From an uncultured Bacteroidales bacterium (GTDB taxonomy: Bacteria; Bacteroidota; Bacteroidia; Bacteroidales; WCHB1-69), in assembly GCA_937892025.1 (NCBI GenBank), contig CALAVA010000042.1, positions 1 through 64,000 of the forward strand: a stretch of DNA of 64,000 nt, in the 5' to 3' direction. Both the position numbers and the translations under genes were made by a program. The notes beneath the pieces are model-generated. The model made no database searches, was not told where the DNA came from, and was given only the letters and a program-made list of their open reading frames with translations. How positions within the stretch are numbered: the stretch's first letter is position 1; the number at the start of each line of letters is the position of its first letter. Shown here in pieces: positions 32,266-40,738 of this stretch.

Positions 32266-32507
32266 AAGAAGCATTGAAGAAAGACGTGTACAACGCATCA
32301 AAAGGAGTGCTTGGCAAAGAAAGTGCAAGGCAATACGCAAATGGTTATGCTGACGGTTGTGTAGAGGGGATTTGCGTGACAGCAGAGGAACTGATAAACG
32401 CTTTCCAAGAATTTAGCGTAATCCCTGCAAGCGTTGTTGTTGAGAATCTGGAGAATATGTTAAAGAAGTACGAACAGCATAGAATTAAATGGGAGGTAAA
32501 GAAATGA
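32262..32507 (+). CDS. Hypothetical protein, 81 aa
   Basis: Helical. ATGA overlaps at both ends tie it to its neighbours in a chain of five small genes before ssb. No motif was recognised. Confidence 0.6.
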   Translation: MKEALKKDVYNASKGVLGKESARQYANGYADGCVEGICVTAEELINAFQEFSVIPASVVVENLENMLKKYEQHRIKWEVKK

Positions 32508-32728
32508 GCATTAAAAAACAAGCAGATAACTATGTGGGACACAAGTTTGAGATAGAGGAAGACTTGTCTGCAACCATGTGTCGTGATTCATACATTGCAG
32601 GTGCAAACTTTGTCGTCAACGAAATACAATCCATACTTAACGAATTGCACATACAAGGGACATCGCTCTTTGCATGGGGGTATATTCAGGACAAACTAAA
32701 CGAATTAAAGAAAGATGGAAAAGATTAA
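32504..32728 (+). CDS. Hypothetical protein, 74 aa
   Basis: A small helical protein (SIKKQADNYVGHKFEIEEDL) coupled to genes on both sides. Unknown. Confidence 0.55.
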   Translation: MSIKKQADNYVGHKFEIEEDLSATMCRDSYIAGANFVVNEIQSILNELHIQGTSLFAWGYIQDKLNELKKDGKD

Positions 32729-32918
32729 AGGCTACCAGACCACATATATTGACATAATGGTAGATGGTAGGTTCTATAAACAGATACCCTACCACTTCAA
32801 TCCATTATGGGAGATTGACTTGAAAGACGTGCAAAAGGAAGTCCTTAACGCATATCCGCATCTGGCAAACAAGCATTTTACAATGGGATTCAGCAACCAA
32901 AGAATAGCAAGGAGATAA
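32715..32918 (+). CDS. Hypothetical protein, 67 aa
   Basis: Starts within the previous gene. A small alpha/beta protein (YQTTYIDIMVDGRFYKQIPYHF). Unknown. Confidence 0.55.
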   Translation: MEKIKGYQTTYIDIMVDGRFYKQIPYHFNPLWEIDLKDVQKEVLNAYPHLANKHFTMGFSNQRIARR

Positions 32919-32922
32919 AACT

Positions 32923-33141
32923 ATGGAAAAAGAATTATTCCCGAAAAAACAATTACGTGACCATAAAGGACGTTACTGCACCAAGCAGCAAAAGAAAAAC
33001 GATATGCTGGCGGAGGAAAACAAGAAACTGCGTTGGGAACGTGATAAATATTACCGTGCTTTCATGGTATTGGCACAACGTAATTCATCATTGGAACGTG
33101 AACTGATAACATTAAAGGCTAAACTAAAGGAACTGGTATGA
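32923..33141 (+). CDS. Coiled-coil protein, 72 aa
   Basis: A basic N-terminus (KKQLRDHKGRYCTKQQKKN) and a coiled coil over the rest (EENKKLRWERDKYYRAFMVLAQ). Its TGA overlaps the ssb start by four bases. Confidence 0.6.
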   Translation: MEKELFPKKQLRDHKGRYCTKQQKKNDMLAEENKKLRWERDKYYRAFMVLAQRNSSLERELITLKAKLKELV

Positions 33142-33479
33142 ATGATTGTCATTTTTCGGGGAGAGTGGGAAGAGTCAATTTCAGCCAAGCACAGAACGGA
33201 AATCCCTATGTCGGCTTTTGCGTCGAGGAAAAGAAAGTTGAGGATGAAACTGGGCGAAAGAACCTTTTGTGGGTGAATTGCTTTCAGCATAATGTTATCA
33301 AGTACCTCAAAGCACTAAACTTCAAAATAGGGGATTATGTTGCGGTTGAGGCATCGGCGGAATCCTTCACCGAAGAAATTAAGGGAACGACTTACAGCAG
33401 ACAAGGGTTTAACGCAAAAAAAGTTTGGATAGTTAAGACAATGAAAGATGCAGAACAGCAAAACAATAAACAACAATAA
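33138..33479 (+). CDS. ssb: Single-stranded DNA-binding protein
   Basis: A 113-aa OB-fold protein. NDCHFSGRVGRVNFSQAQNGNPYVGFCVEE at the start and NLLWVNCFQHNVIKYLKALNFKIGDYVAVEASAE in the middle follow the SSB core (strand, loop, WVNCxxF strand, helix, KGDxVxVxG strand). The C-terminus ends in a Gln/Asn-rich tail rather than the acidic DDDIPF of cellular SSB, so it may not bind the same host partners. It stands before the exonuclease/RecT pair. Confidence 0.85.
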   Translation: MNDCHFSGRVGRVNFSQAQNGNPYVGFCVEEKKVEDETGRKNLLWVNCFQHNVIKYLKALNFKIGDYVAVEASAESFTEEIKGTTYSRQGFNAKKVWIVKTMKDAEQQNNKQQ

Positions 33480-33480
33480 T

Positions 33481-33897
33481 ATGGAAACAAAAGGAATTAT
33501 AATCAGTAAAAAAGACTACGAACGACTAACCGACATCGAAAAGAACTTTGACGAAAAGGTTAAAGAAAATAAGGAATTATTCAGGAAAGGATTAGAAGAT
33601 GCCATTAAGGGTAATCTTGTAAAAATTCTTTGGATAGGCGACAAGTATTATGCAAAATTGAAAGGCTGTGACTTGTCCGATGAGGGTATTGATAGTTTTA
33701 TAAGCCGTGAGGATGCGGATTTTGTAGATAAGATGTCTTCACGTGAATCTTACGATAGAGAGAAAATTATTACAACTTACGGACTTTATCAAGAAATCAT
33801 TGACAAACTAAAAAAGACAATCCGTAACCTTTGGTGGGCTTTCGGAATGATGTTTGTGGCGTGGATTATTACATATATAGCATGGTGTCTTAAATAA
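33481..33897 (+). CDS. Membrane-anchored hypothetical protein, 138 aa
   Basis: The cytosolic N-terminal part is helical and charged. A single transmembrane segment (LWWAFGMMFVAWIITYIAWCL) lies at the extreme C-terminus, giving a tail anchor. Unknown role between ssb and the exonuclease gene. Confidence 0.6.
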   Translation: METKGIIISKKDYERLTDIEKNFDEKVKENKELFRKGLEDAIKGNLVKILWIGDKYYAKLKGCDLSDEGIDSFISREDADFVDKMSSRESYDREKIITTYGLYQEIIDKLKKTIRNLWWAFGMMFVAWIITYIAWCLK

Positions 33898-33905
33898 GGA
33901 GGGAA

Positions 33906-34901
33906 ATGGAAGAATACGCACACAAATCAGAAATCATCCAAACAAGAGCAGGAGGATTGGGCGGTTCAGATGCACCGCTATTGGCAAAAATAGCAAGTTT
34001 AGGTTATGTACCTAAAACCGCATACAAACGCATGGCTGTATGCAAGGGACTTATCCCAAGCGAAGACCACGGGACAAATGCGGCAATGCGTTACGGCGAC
34101 TACATCGAGAATCAAATCTTTCAGCACCTGACACAAGGGGATAGCAGTTACCAAAGTAACCCTATGCTGGTCAGCGAAAAGTATAGTACACCTAACTGCC
34201 TATTGTTTGCCCATCCCGATTATCTGAAAGTGGATGAGGGGAAGCAGACCCTCTACGTCTATGAATGCAAGGCTACACGCTACAATGTCCAAGAAACGAA
34301 AATCAATTACCGAACGCAACTTTATGTCGAATGGCTGCTTGCAAAGGAAGTGGCGGCTAAAAAAGGCGTGAAATGGAAAGTAAAGTTGTTCTTGGTACAT
34401 TATTCCACCGATGGTGTAAACGTGGAAGAATGCCCCGAATTTGACCCAAATAGACTATCTGTGCATGAAGTCCGCTTTATCTCACAAGTGTTTGATGTGG
34501 CAAAGGGCATGAAAATCGTCAATGACTTCTTGGAAACTTTCGAGTTTTATACAGAAGAGGAGGAGATAAATTCTGCATACCTACCCGAAAAGGTACAAAG
34601 CCAGTTCAACCAGATAGCCACATTCCTGCACGAAATAAAAGAACGTGAAGCAAAGGTTGAGGAATTTAAGGCACGGCTTTATGACTTCATGCAGGACAAG
34701 GGCATCAAGCGTATAGCGTGTGATGACTTCTCTTTTACGCTTGTAGCACCATCCGAATCATCATCGGTTGACTACAAGAAAATCTTTGAGAAAGAATTTG
34801 AAAGCAGGCATCCACGAAAAGCAAACAAACTTAAAGACCAGAACAAAAAGGTGGTCAAGAAAAAAGGATATGTGTTAATCAAAACAAGTAATAACAATTA
34901 A
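33906..34901 (+). CDS. YqaJ-family recombination exonuclease
   Basis: A 331-aa PD-(D/E)XK nuclease. GGLGGSDAP (16-24), E69 in YIENQIF, D105 in FAHPDYL, E120 and K122 in YECKAT, and Q138 in RTQLY match the lambda-exonuclease/YqaJ active site. Such enzymes resect double-stranded DNA and feed the RecT annealase encoded directly after it, as in two-gene phage recombination systems. A helical C-terminal extension (about 200-330) is present. It starts behind AGGAGGG. Confidence 0.88.
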   Translation: MEEYAHKSEIIQTRAGGLGGSDAPLLAKIASLGYVPKTAYKRMAVCKGLIPSEDHGTNAAMRYGDYIENQIFQHLTQGDSSYQSNPMLVSEKYSTPNCLLFAHPDYLKVDEGKQTLYVYECKATRYNVQETKINYRTQLYVEWLLAKEVAAKKGVKWKVKLFLVHYSTDGVNVEECPEFDPNRLSVHEVRFISQVFDVAKGMKIVNDFLETFEFYTEEEEINSAYLPEKVQSQFNQIATFLHEIKEREAKVEEFKARLYDFMQDKGIKRIACDDFSFTLVAPSESSSVDYKKIFEKEFESRHPRKANKLKDQNKKVVKKKGYVLIKTSNNN

Positions 34902-34912
34902 AACAAAAAACT

Positions 34913-35704
34913 ATGGCAAATTCAAACATCGTCGCCCTTAAAGGGTATTTCAACAATGAGGCTTGCATGAAGAATCTGCAAGCGATGTTAGGACAAAAGG
35001 CACAAGGTTTTGCAACAAGTGTCCTGTCGGTAGTGAATAACAATCGGCTTTTGCAAAATGCTGACCCTGCATCAATCTATTCAAGTGCGATGGTCGCTGC
35101 TTCCCTCGACCTGCCCATCAACCCAAACCTTGGTTTTGCGGCAATCGTTCCTTATGGCAAGCAGGCACAGTTTCAAATAATGACAAGAGGACTAATACAG
35201 TTAGCCATAAGAAGCGGCCAGTACGAACGCATCACAAATGCCGTTGTGCATAAAGGCGAACTTGTCAAGTATGACCCATTCAAAGACGAATACGAATTTG
35301 ATGCGTCAAAGAAAGAAAGCGATGAGATTATCGGTTTCATGGCATACTTCCGTACCATCGGTGGATTTGAAAAGTATTTCTACATGACGAAAGAAGAGGC
35401 GATGGCACATGGAAAGAAATACAGCAAATCATTTTCATCTGGAGTATGGAATACCGACCCCACCGCTATGTGCCTAAAAACGGTCACGAAGTTGCTGCTT
35501 TCCAAGTTTGGCATCTTGTCTATTGAAATGCAGAGAGCAATTAAATTTGACCAAGGTGTAGCAAAAGGCGACTTCACACAGATTGACAACATTGAGGATA
35601 TTGATGCAGCAGATGTGGAATACGTTGACAATCCACAAGAACAAGTCGATGAACAGAAACAAAAAGAGGTCGCCGACAAATTTAAGGACTTTGATGCAAA
35701 ATAA
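34913..35704 (+). CDS. recT: RecT-family single-strand annealing protein
   Basis: A 263-aa protein with the RecT pattern: SSAMVAASLDLPINPNLGFAAIVPYG (about 59-84), FQIMTRGLIQLAIRSGQYERI (89-109) and MCLKTVTKLLLSKFG (185-199). It anneals complementary single strands made by the YqaJ nuclease. The C-terminal tail is acidic, as in other RecT proteins. Spacing to the nuclease gene is 11 bases. Confidence 0.92.
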   Translation: MANSNIVALKGYFNNEACMKNLQAMLGQKAQGFATSVLSVVNNNRLLQNADPASIYSSAMVAASLDLPINPNLGFAAIVPYGKQAQFQIMTRGLIQLAIRSGQYERITNAVVHKGELVKYDPFKDEYEFDASKKESDEIIGFMAYFRTIGGFEKYFYMTKEEAMAHGKKYSKSFSSGVWNTDPTAMCLKTVTKLLLSKFGILSIEMQRAIKFDQGVAKGDFTQIDNIEDIDAADVEYVDNPQEQVDEQKQKEVADKFKDFDAK

Positions 35705-35705
35705 T

Positions 35706-35736
35706 TTTGTATATTCAAACAAAATCATTACCTTTG
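35706..35736 (+). promoter_or_regulatory. Promoter of dnaN
   Basis: TTTTG near 35705-35709, ATATTCAAA, and TACCTTTG at 35729-35736, followed by CAAC. It overlaps the end of recT. The leader is only about 25 bases long. Confidence 0.78.
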
Positions 35737-35766
35737 CAACAGATTCACGAAAACAAATAAAGACTT

Positions 35767-36903
35767 ATGAAAAAGATTACATTTAACGTAGATTCTGTGT
35801 TGCCACAACTTGCACAAGTTGCAAGCGTGGTGAACAGCAAGAATACCATACAGATATTGGATTCTGTAATGGTAGAAACATTTAGTGATGGGAGTACCGC
35901 TATCTTTACTACATCCGATGGGGAAGTCACCTTGCAGATGAAAGCAGCAGTTGAAAGCGAAGAGCCAACGAAGTTCTGTGTGGAAGCCAAGACGTTCTTG
36001 CAGACGTTGAGAGGATTGAACGGAAGAGTTGTTACCCTTACGCTTACAGATGAAAGTCCTACGATTGAGGGCAAATACGACAACGGAAACTTTAAGTTGC
36101 CTTATCAGGACGCATCCATGTTCCCAACGCCAAATAAGTTTGACGGGGAGCAGGAAGAACGGATTTTGGATGCACAATGTTTCCTCCGTGCGGTGGATAT
36201 GGTAAAGTTCTCCGTAGCAAGTGATGAACTCCGACCACAAATGAATGGCGTTCACGTTGATTTCTTTGCAGACTCGATGGTGGCGGTTGCAAGTGACGGG
36301 CATAAACTTGCCAAGTTTTCTGACCTTTCCATTACAAGAACGGATGATAAGGTCAGCGAGTTCATCTTGCCGACCAAGCCGTCAAACCTCCTAACCAGCA
36401 TTATGCAGAAAGCGGTGGGTGATGTAAAGATTACATTTGACGCACGGATGCTGTCTGTAAGCAATTCTGACTGGAAACTGACCACACGGCTTATTGAAGG
36501 GCGTTTCCCAAATTACAACTCTGTCATCCCCAAAGACCTGTCTATTGAAGCCGTCGTGAACAAAGAGAACATTCTGGGAGCACTGAAAAGAGTCTTACCA
36601 CTTGGCAGTTCATCCTCCGAAATGGTTGTATTGAACTTTAGAAACAACGCCGTGATTGTTTCAGCAGAGGACATTGACTTTTCAACATCGGCAAGCGAGA
36701 TGATTCCCTGCGAGTATAGCGGTGAGAGTTTACGTATTGCATTCAAAGGCTCGTTCCTCGCAATGTCCGTCCAGAACATAGACGACGAACTCATTGTTTT
36801 TTCGATGTCCGACCCATCCCGTGCTTGCGTCCTGCGTCCTTTTGAGCAAGCAGGACAGACAGAGTTTCTTTCGTTGCTTATGCCAATGATGTTGAACGAT
36901 TAA
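35767..36903 (+). CDS. dnaN: Beta sliding clamp
   Basis: A 378-aa protein, full family length, with the three-domain clamp pattern. NSKNTIQILDSVMVE (24-38) corresponds to the first domain, DELRPQMNGVHVDFFADSMVAVASDGHKLA to the second-domain signature, and LIEGRFPNYNSVIP to the third. The end FLSLLMPM parallels the VMPMRL end of bacterial clamps. Phage-encoded beta clamps are uncommon. It would tether a polymerase or repair enzyme, though no DNA polymerase gene lies in this window. It has its own promoter. Confidence 0.92.
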   Translation: MKKITFNVDSVLPQLAQVASVVNSKNTIQILDSVMVETFSDGSTAIFTTSDGEVTLQMKAAVESEEPTKFCVEAKTFLQTLRGLNGRVVTLTLTDESPTIEGKYDNGNFKLPYQDASMFPTPNKFDGEQEERILDAQCFLRAVDMVKFSVASDELRPQMNGVHVDFFADSMVAVASDGHKLAKFSDLSITRTDDKVSEFILPTKPSNLLTSIMQKAVGDVKITFDARMLSVSNSDWKLTTRLIEGRFPNYNSVIPKDLSIEAVVNKENILGALKRVLPLGSSSSEMVVLNFRNNAVIVSAEDIDFSTSASEMIPCEYSGESLRIAFKGSFLAMSVQNIDDELIVFSMSDPSRACVLRPFEQAGQTEFLSLLMPMMLND

Positions 36904-36914
36904 ACGTTTCTGCT

Positions 36915-37292
36915 ATGAGAGAAAGCGGATATTACCCCATGGGAGCGGAGCACGACTTGTCCGCTCCCTACAACCAAAAAGAGCCTCCACCTATCACACA
37001 AGAATGCTCCGTCCGACAGACAATGTACAAGACCGTTGAACTTGAAACCACAAACTACAATGTGGTAAAAGGAGAAGATGGATGTGCGGAATACGAACTT
37101 GGCGAAATTGATTGGGTGGACGAGTTTGTGAAACAACACATGACCATTCAAAACCTGCTAATCGAATTGAAGAAATACGTTGAGCACGACCTTTCCATGT
37201 CTCAAACAGGTCGGCAAAGGTATCGCTTGAAATGGATTCTGCAAGAAATCGCTGAATGGAACTTTGAGAACATCGAAGTGGAAGAAGAATGA
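36915..37292 (+). CDS. Hypothetical protein, 125 aa
   Basis: Acidic, with an unstructured N-terminal third and a helical C-terminus (FVKQHMTIQNLLIELKKYVEHD). ATGA overlap with the next gene. Unknown. Confidence 0.65.
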   Translation: MRESGYYPMGAEHDLSAPYNQKEPPPITQECSVRQTMYKTVELETTNYNVVKGEDGCAEYELGEIDWVDEFVKQHMTIQNLLIELKKYVEHDLSMSQTGRQRYRLKWILQEIAEWNFENIEVEEE

Positions 37293-37717
37293 CGTATGAC
37301 AATGGCTACATAAACGGCTACATTGAACGTAAGCCTGACAAAAGTTTTTCTGGTACGCTTTCCGTTGATGGCGTGAAATTGGACGGGATAGTGGGCGAAT
37401 ATTTCAAGGAAGATGGCGTAACGCATCTTTGGTTGAAACGTAAGCCCTTGCTTGAATATGATGCCGTGACACAAACCTATGTGCAACGTCCAAGAGAGCC
37501 ACGATGGGAAGCCTACCTGCAAAAACAGCAGCATGACACCATCGCTTATAAAGGCACGTTCAAGTTCCTGCATTTCTGTTACTCCATTGTCGGCATCTGG
37601 GATAAGGTTCTTGGCATGGAAAAGCAACGGATGAACTTCTACATAGAACGGCTACCTATGAATGAACAGACCATCATAAACTCTATAAACGAAAGAAAAA
37701 AGAACTTGCATGAATAA
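37289..37717 (+). CDS. Hypothetical protein, 142 aa
   Basis: Beta-rich N-terminal half (GYINGYIERKPDKSFSGTLSVDGVKLDGIVGEYF) and helical end. Overlaps the next gene by eight bases. Unknown family. Confidence 0.65.
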   Translation: MTYDNGYINGYIERKPDKSFSGTLSVDGVKLDGIVGEYFKEDGVTHLWLKRKPLLEYDAVTQTYVQRPREPRWEAYLQKQQHDTIAYKGTFKFLHFCYSIVGIWDKVLGMEKQRMNFYIERLPMNEQTIINSINERKKNLHE

Positions 37718-38120
37718 CTACGAAGAACAACCATTGGCTATCCTAAAGAATGCCGTTGCAGAAGTGTGTGACGTGGAGATAGACTTGATGCTTGACAAGA
37801 GCGGAAAGAAATATCATTACAATCACGCACGTTGGCTTTTGTGGCTTGCGATAAAAACCCTTACACACTATTCCAACAACGTAATTGCACGAATGACAAA
37901 GGACAAAGACGGTAATTGCTTTACCGTTGATAGCGTGGGGAAAGGTATTGCCAAGATGTCTCAAATGACAAGTAACGACTATGTGTGGCAAAAGAAATGG
38001 AAAGCCATTAAAGAAGTCATTGCTGAACTGAAAAAGGATTCAGAAACAAGAGAGGAAACAAAACAGAAAATAACAATCATCGTTCCATTCGGTATCGAGG
38101 TGGAAGTAAAAAATCAATAA
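37710..38120 (+). CDS. DnaA-like HTH protein, putative, 136 aa
   Basis: Residues 10-75 contain LKNAVAEVCDVEIDLMLDKSGKKYHYNHARWLLWLAIKTLTHYSNNVIARMT, which faintly resembles the C-terminal DNA-binding domain of DnaA (an ARxxAMYL-like turn, then helix). The likeness is weak. A DNA-binding role is the best guess. Confidence 0.45.
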   Translation: MNNYEEQPLAILKNAVAEVCDVEIDLMLDKSGKKYHYNHARWLLWLAIKTLTHYSNNVIARMTKDKDGNCFTVDSVGKGIAKMSQMTSNDYVWQKKWKAIKEVIAELKKDSETREETKQKITIIVPFGIEVEVKNQ

Positions 38121-38123
38121 AAA

Positions 38124-38534
38124 ATGATATACGAAGCAACTATCCAGTTTATTGCCATTGACAATAACGGCAATGACAAAAGCACCAAGCAGTCTTACAT
38201 CATTGAGAATGCAGAACTTTTTGCACAAGTTGAAAACAGGCTTTACGAAGAGTTTGAGGGGTACACCGATTTGGACGTGGTGGCGATTAAGAGAAGCAAG
38301 ATTAAGGAGATTGCCAATGGGAGAACGTCTGACGATGAAAAGATTTTCCTTGCCACATTGGTCGATGTATTCTTGAATGATGACGGAAGCGAGAAAGAAA
38401 TAAAATATACAATTGCTTTCTTCAGCAAGGATATGAACACGGCACACGCATACATTCGTGAATATGTTTCGCAGGGATATAACATGGGTGTTAAGCAGAT
38501 TAAGGAATCTAAACTGATAGACGTTTTGAAATGA
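38124..38534 (+). CDS. Hypothetical protein, 136 aa
   Basis: An alpha/beta protein starting with strand-rich MIYEATIQFIAIDNNGNDKSTKQSYIIENAELF. Similar small phage proteins of unknown role exist. ATGA overlap with the nuclease-like gene. Confidence 0.6.
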   Translation: MIYEATIQFIAIDNNGNDKSTKQSYIIENAELFAQVENRLYEEFEGYTDLDVVAIKRSKIKEIANGRTSDDEKIFLATLVDVFLNDDGSEKEIKYTIAFFSKDMNTAHAYIREYVSQGYNMGVKQIKESKLIDVLK

Positions 38535-38941
38535 AATACTTTTCCAAGAAAGTCACCTATCAAGGAATTACCTTTGATTCTGCAAAAGAGCGAGACCGCT
38601 ACATCATGCTGAAAGACATGGAACGCAAAGGAGCGATAAAAGGTCTTGAACTTCAAAAGCATTTTGAACTCCTGCCTAAACAGGTCAAGTATGTAACCAT
38701 ACAACTGAAAACAAAGACAAAGGTGGTTGAAAGAGTTGACGAAAAAGCGGTTGGGTATCATTGTGACTTCTTTTATTTCAACTGTAAGACTGGGCAATAT
38801 GTTATTGAGGAAATAAAGTCAAAGGCAACGATGCTTATCCGCGACTATTCTTTGAGACGCAAACTTGTTAAGTTGATAATAAAAAGGATGAATGAACAAG
38901 CAGGGGCAGAGTTGTATGTATTTAACGAAATTGTAAAATAA
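38531..38941 (+). CDS. DUF1064-type PD-(D/E)XK nuclease
   Basis: A 136-aa protein with the DUF1064 layout. GITFDSAKERDRYIMLKDMERKGAIKGLELQKHFEL at the N-terminus is followed by the core HCDFFYFNCKTGQYVIEEIKSK, giving D (CDFFY) and ExK (EIK) active-site residues. The family is a small phage nuclease group thought to act on branched DNA. It lies among replication and recombination genes. Confidence 0.82.
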   Translation: MKYFSKKVTYQGITFDSAKERDRYIMLKDMERKGAIKGLELQKHFELLPKQVKYVTIQLKTKTKVVERVDEKAVGYHCDFFYFNCKTGQYVIEEIKSKATMLIRDYSLRRKLVKLIIKRMNEQAGAELYVFNEIVK

Positions 38942-38942
38942 T

Positions 38943-39563
38943 ATGCTTTCATATCTTGACACACAAAATACCCTCCACACAAGAATGGTGGACTTTACTT
39001 TGCAGGAATACCTCTTTGTCACTCAAGTGGTTTTAGGTGAGGATATTCGGGTAGCCTATGCAAACATCTACGATGAAGCGGAATTTAAGCGGAACATACC
39101 GAGCGAGGATGAAGAAGAATACCTCGCAAAGTTCAAACGTGATGCGGAGATACTTTTGGAGCAGCAAAGTTGTAGGCAATTAAGAGAATATCTTGAACAG
39201 GAATACAGAAGCGACATACAAGACAAGGCAAGTACGCTTGAAGATTATCGCTTTACGGGTGCCGAGGTTCAGAGGCTTTTGAACAACCTTTTGCATGAAA
39301 GGTCGCAGGAGTTATCCGAAGCGTCTGTGCGTGATATTCTCGCACTCATCAAGAGTATGTATGATTCTGGTGCTCTTGATTCGGGAGATTCATTCCAGTC
39401 GCACTTCATAACGATACCAAAGAAGTATGATATTTTGTGTCCACAATGCTCACGCGAGGGGTATGCGGTTGAGGGTCTTGATTTTCGCTGTCAACACTGT
39501 GGTTGTGTTGCAAAATGGAGCGAGTCAGAACGAAGATACTTTCCAAACTTAAATCACCTCTAA
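38943..39563 (+). CDS. Zinc-ribbon protein, 206 aa
   Basis: The helical body carries a C-terminal zinc ribbon near residues 165-195: CPQC...DFRCQHCGC. The rest is acidic and helical without a known family. It could contact DNA or a partner in the replication module. Confidence 0.7.
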   Translation: MLSYLDTQNTLHTRMVDFTLQEYLFVTQVVLGEDIRVAYANIYDEAEFKRNIPSEDEEEYLAKFKRDAEILLEQQSCRQLREYLEQEYRSDIQDKASTLEDYRFTGAEVQRLLNNLLHERSQELSEASVRDILALIKSMYDSGALDSGDSFQSHFITIPKKYDILCPQCSREGYAVEGLDFRCQHCGCVAKWSESERRYFPNLNHL

Positions 39564-39575
39564 ACTTAAACGCTT

Positions 39576-39920
39576 ATGGAAGAATCAAGAATTGTTTATC
39601 ATGTTCAACTTATTAGGCTTGTCGGTTTCAAAAAAGACGGCACACCAAACTTTATAGATAATGCACCTATAGACGAAGAAATATTTAGCAGTTATGAACT
39701 TGCAAAGGAATATGCAGAGAAGAATAAGTTGAGTATTAAGTGTCTTCGTGATTATTATGGTGATGGCAAGGATTATAGGGCATTGTATGTTGGTGCAAAG
39801 ATTTGGTCTGAAACGATAAAAACGGAGGAACTTAATAGTTATATATGTGATGATGACTACATCGAGAGACTACGGAAGATGGATGCTGTACACAAACTTT
39901 ACGAACTTGAATACCTATGA
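39576..39920 (+). CDS. Hypothetical protein, 114 aa
   Basis: A soluble alpha/beta protein (VYHVQLIRLVGFKKDGTPNF), coupled to the next gene by ATGA. Unknown. Confidence 0.6.
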   Translation: MEESRIVYHVQLIRLVGFKKDGTPNFIDNAPIDEEIFSSYELAKEYAEKNKLSIKCLRDYYGDGKDYRALYVGAKIWSETIKTEELNSYICDDDYIERLRKMDAVHKLYELEYL

Positions 39921-40156
39921 TAGATATAATAACAGATATTAACCCTATTGAGAGGGAGTACCCGACTGGTTTTCAAACAGAGAAATGGGTTGGTGGTATC
40001 GTTATAAAAGGCGGTGTCGATGGAAGCATCCTACAATGGCATCTTGAAGACGAATCACCAAAACGCATAGTAGAATCACAAATATGTGCACTTGAAAGTA
40101 TGAAGGATGCAATCAAGAAACGTATAAAACTTTTAGAAAGTAGTTTAAGGGATTAA
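39917..40156 (+). CDS. Hypothetical protein, 79 aa
   Basis: Beta-rich start (WVGGIVIKGGVDGSILQWHLE) and helical end. Unknown. Confidence 0.6.
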   Translation: MIDIITDINPIEREYPTGFQTEKWVGGIVIKGGVDGSILQWHLEDESPKRIVESQICALESMKDAIKKRIKLLESSLRD

Positions 40157-40167
40157 AAACAATGATT

Positions 40168-40368
40168 ATGGAACAGATAACAAGAAAAGATTTTCACACG
40201 TTTTGCGTAAACTTTGCGTATGAATTTATTTCATCGGAATGTATGATGAAAGAGTTTAAGAAACTAACTTGCGGCGATGCACAAGAAGTGAAAGAACATT
40301 TGGAAAATAATTTGTTGCTTGATTTGCGAGAATGGTTGAAAGAAAAAGGAGTTGAAGTAGAAGATTGA
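40168..40368 (+). CDS. Hypothetical helical protein, 66 aa
   Basis: ATG 40168 is preferred to an ATG six bases earlier. A helical protein with a charged C-terminus (LREWLKEKGVEVED). Unknown. Confidence 0.55.
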   Translation: MEQITRKDFHTFCVNFAYEFISSECMMKEFKKLTCGDAQEVKEHLENNLLLDLREWLKEKGVEVED

Positions 40369-40373
40369 CGCTT

Positions 40374-40673
40374 ATGGAGACAAAAGACAAATGCTTTATC
40401 CTCAAAGAAAATTCTGAGGAAATTCGGCAGAAGATTAGGAGTGCAGGAATTAGTGTTTGCATTTGTGCAGAGTTTGTTGATGCGTGTTGGCTTGACTATT
40501 CCACAAGGGTTAAAAATGGCGTTCATGGTGTAGGCTATTGGAGCGAATATGTGGGCGTTAAATCACAGAAAGCAGCATTAGACTTATTCTTGTGCGAACT
40601 AAAGAACCCCGTTTGGTGTAGTAGCGTCGATGAGTTTATAGATGAAATCCTAAAGTGGGAACACAACAAATAA
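40374..40673 (+). CDS. Hypothetical protein, 99 aa
   Basis: A mixed alpha/beta protein with several cysteines (ISVCICAEFVDACW). It starts five bases after the previous stop. Unknown. Confidence 0.6.
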   Translation: METKDKCFILKENSEEIRQKIRSAGISVCICAEFVDACWLDYSTRVKNGVHGVGYWSEYVGVKSQKAALDLFLCELKNPVWCSSVDEFIDEILKWEHNK

Positions 40674-40693
40674 CAACACGCAAAATATAAATA

Positions 40694-40710
40694 GCAGGTG
40701 TCAGTCCTGC
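40694..40710 (+). promoter_or_regulatory. Small hairpin before the ParB-like gene
   Basis: GCAGG and CCTGC pair around the seven-base loop TGTCAGT. It sits 29 bases before the start codon. It may protect or control the message. Confidence 0.4.
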
Positions 40711-40738
40711 ACATTGTTCAATTAAAAATCAAATTATT

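Noticed and set aside
35728..36303. 191-codon antisense frame inside dnaN
   Set aside because: Clamp gene is clear on the plus strand.
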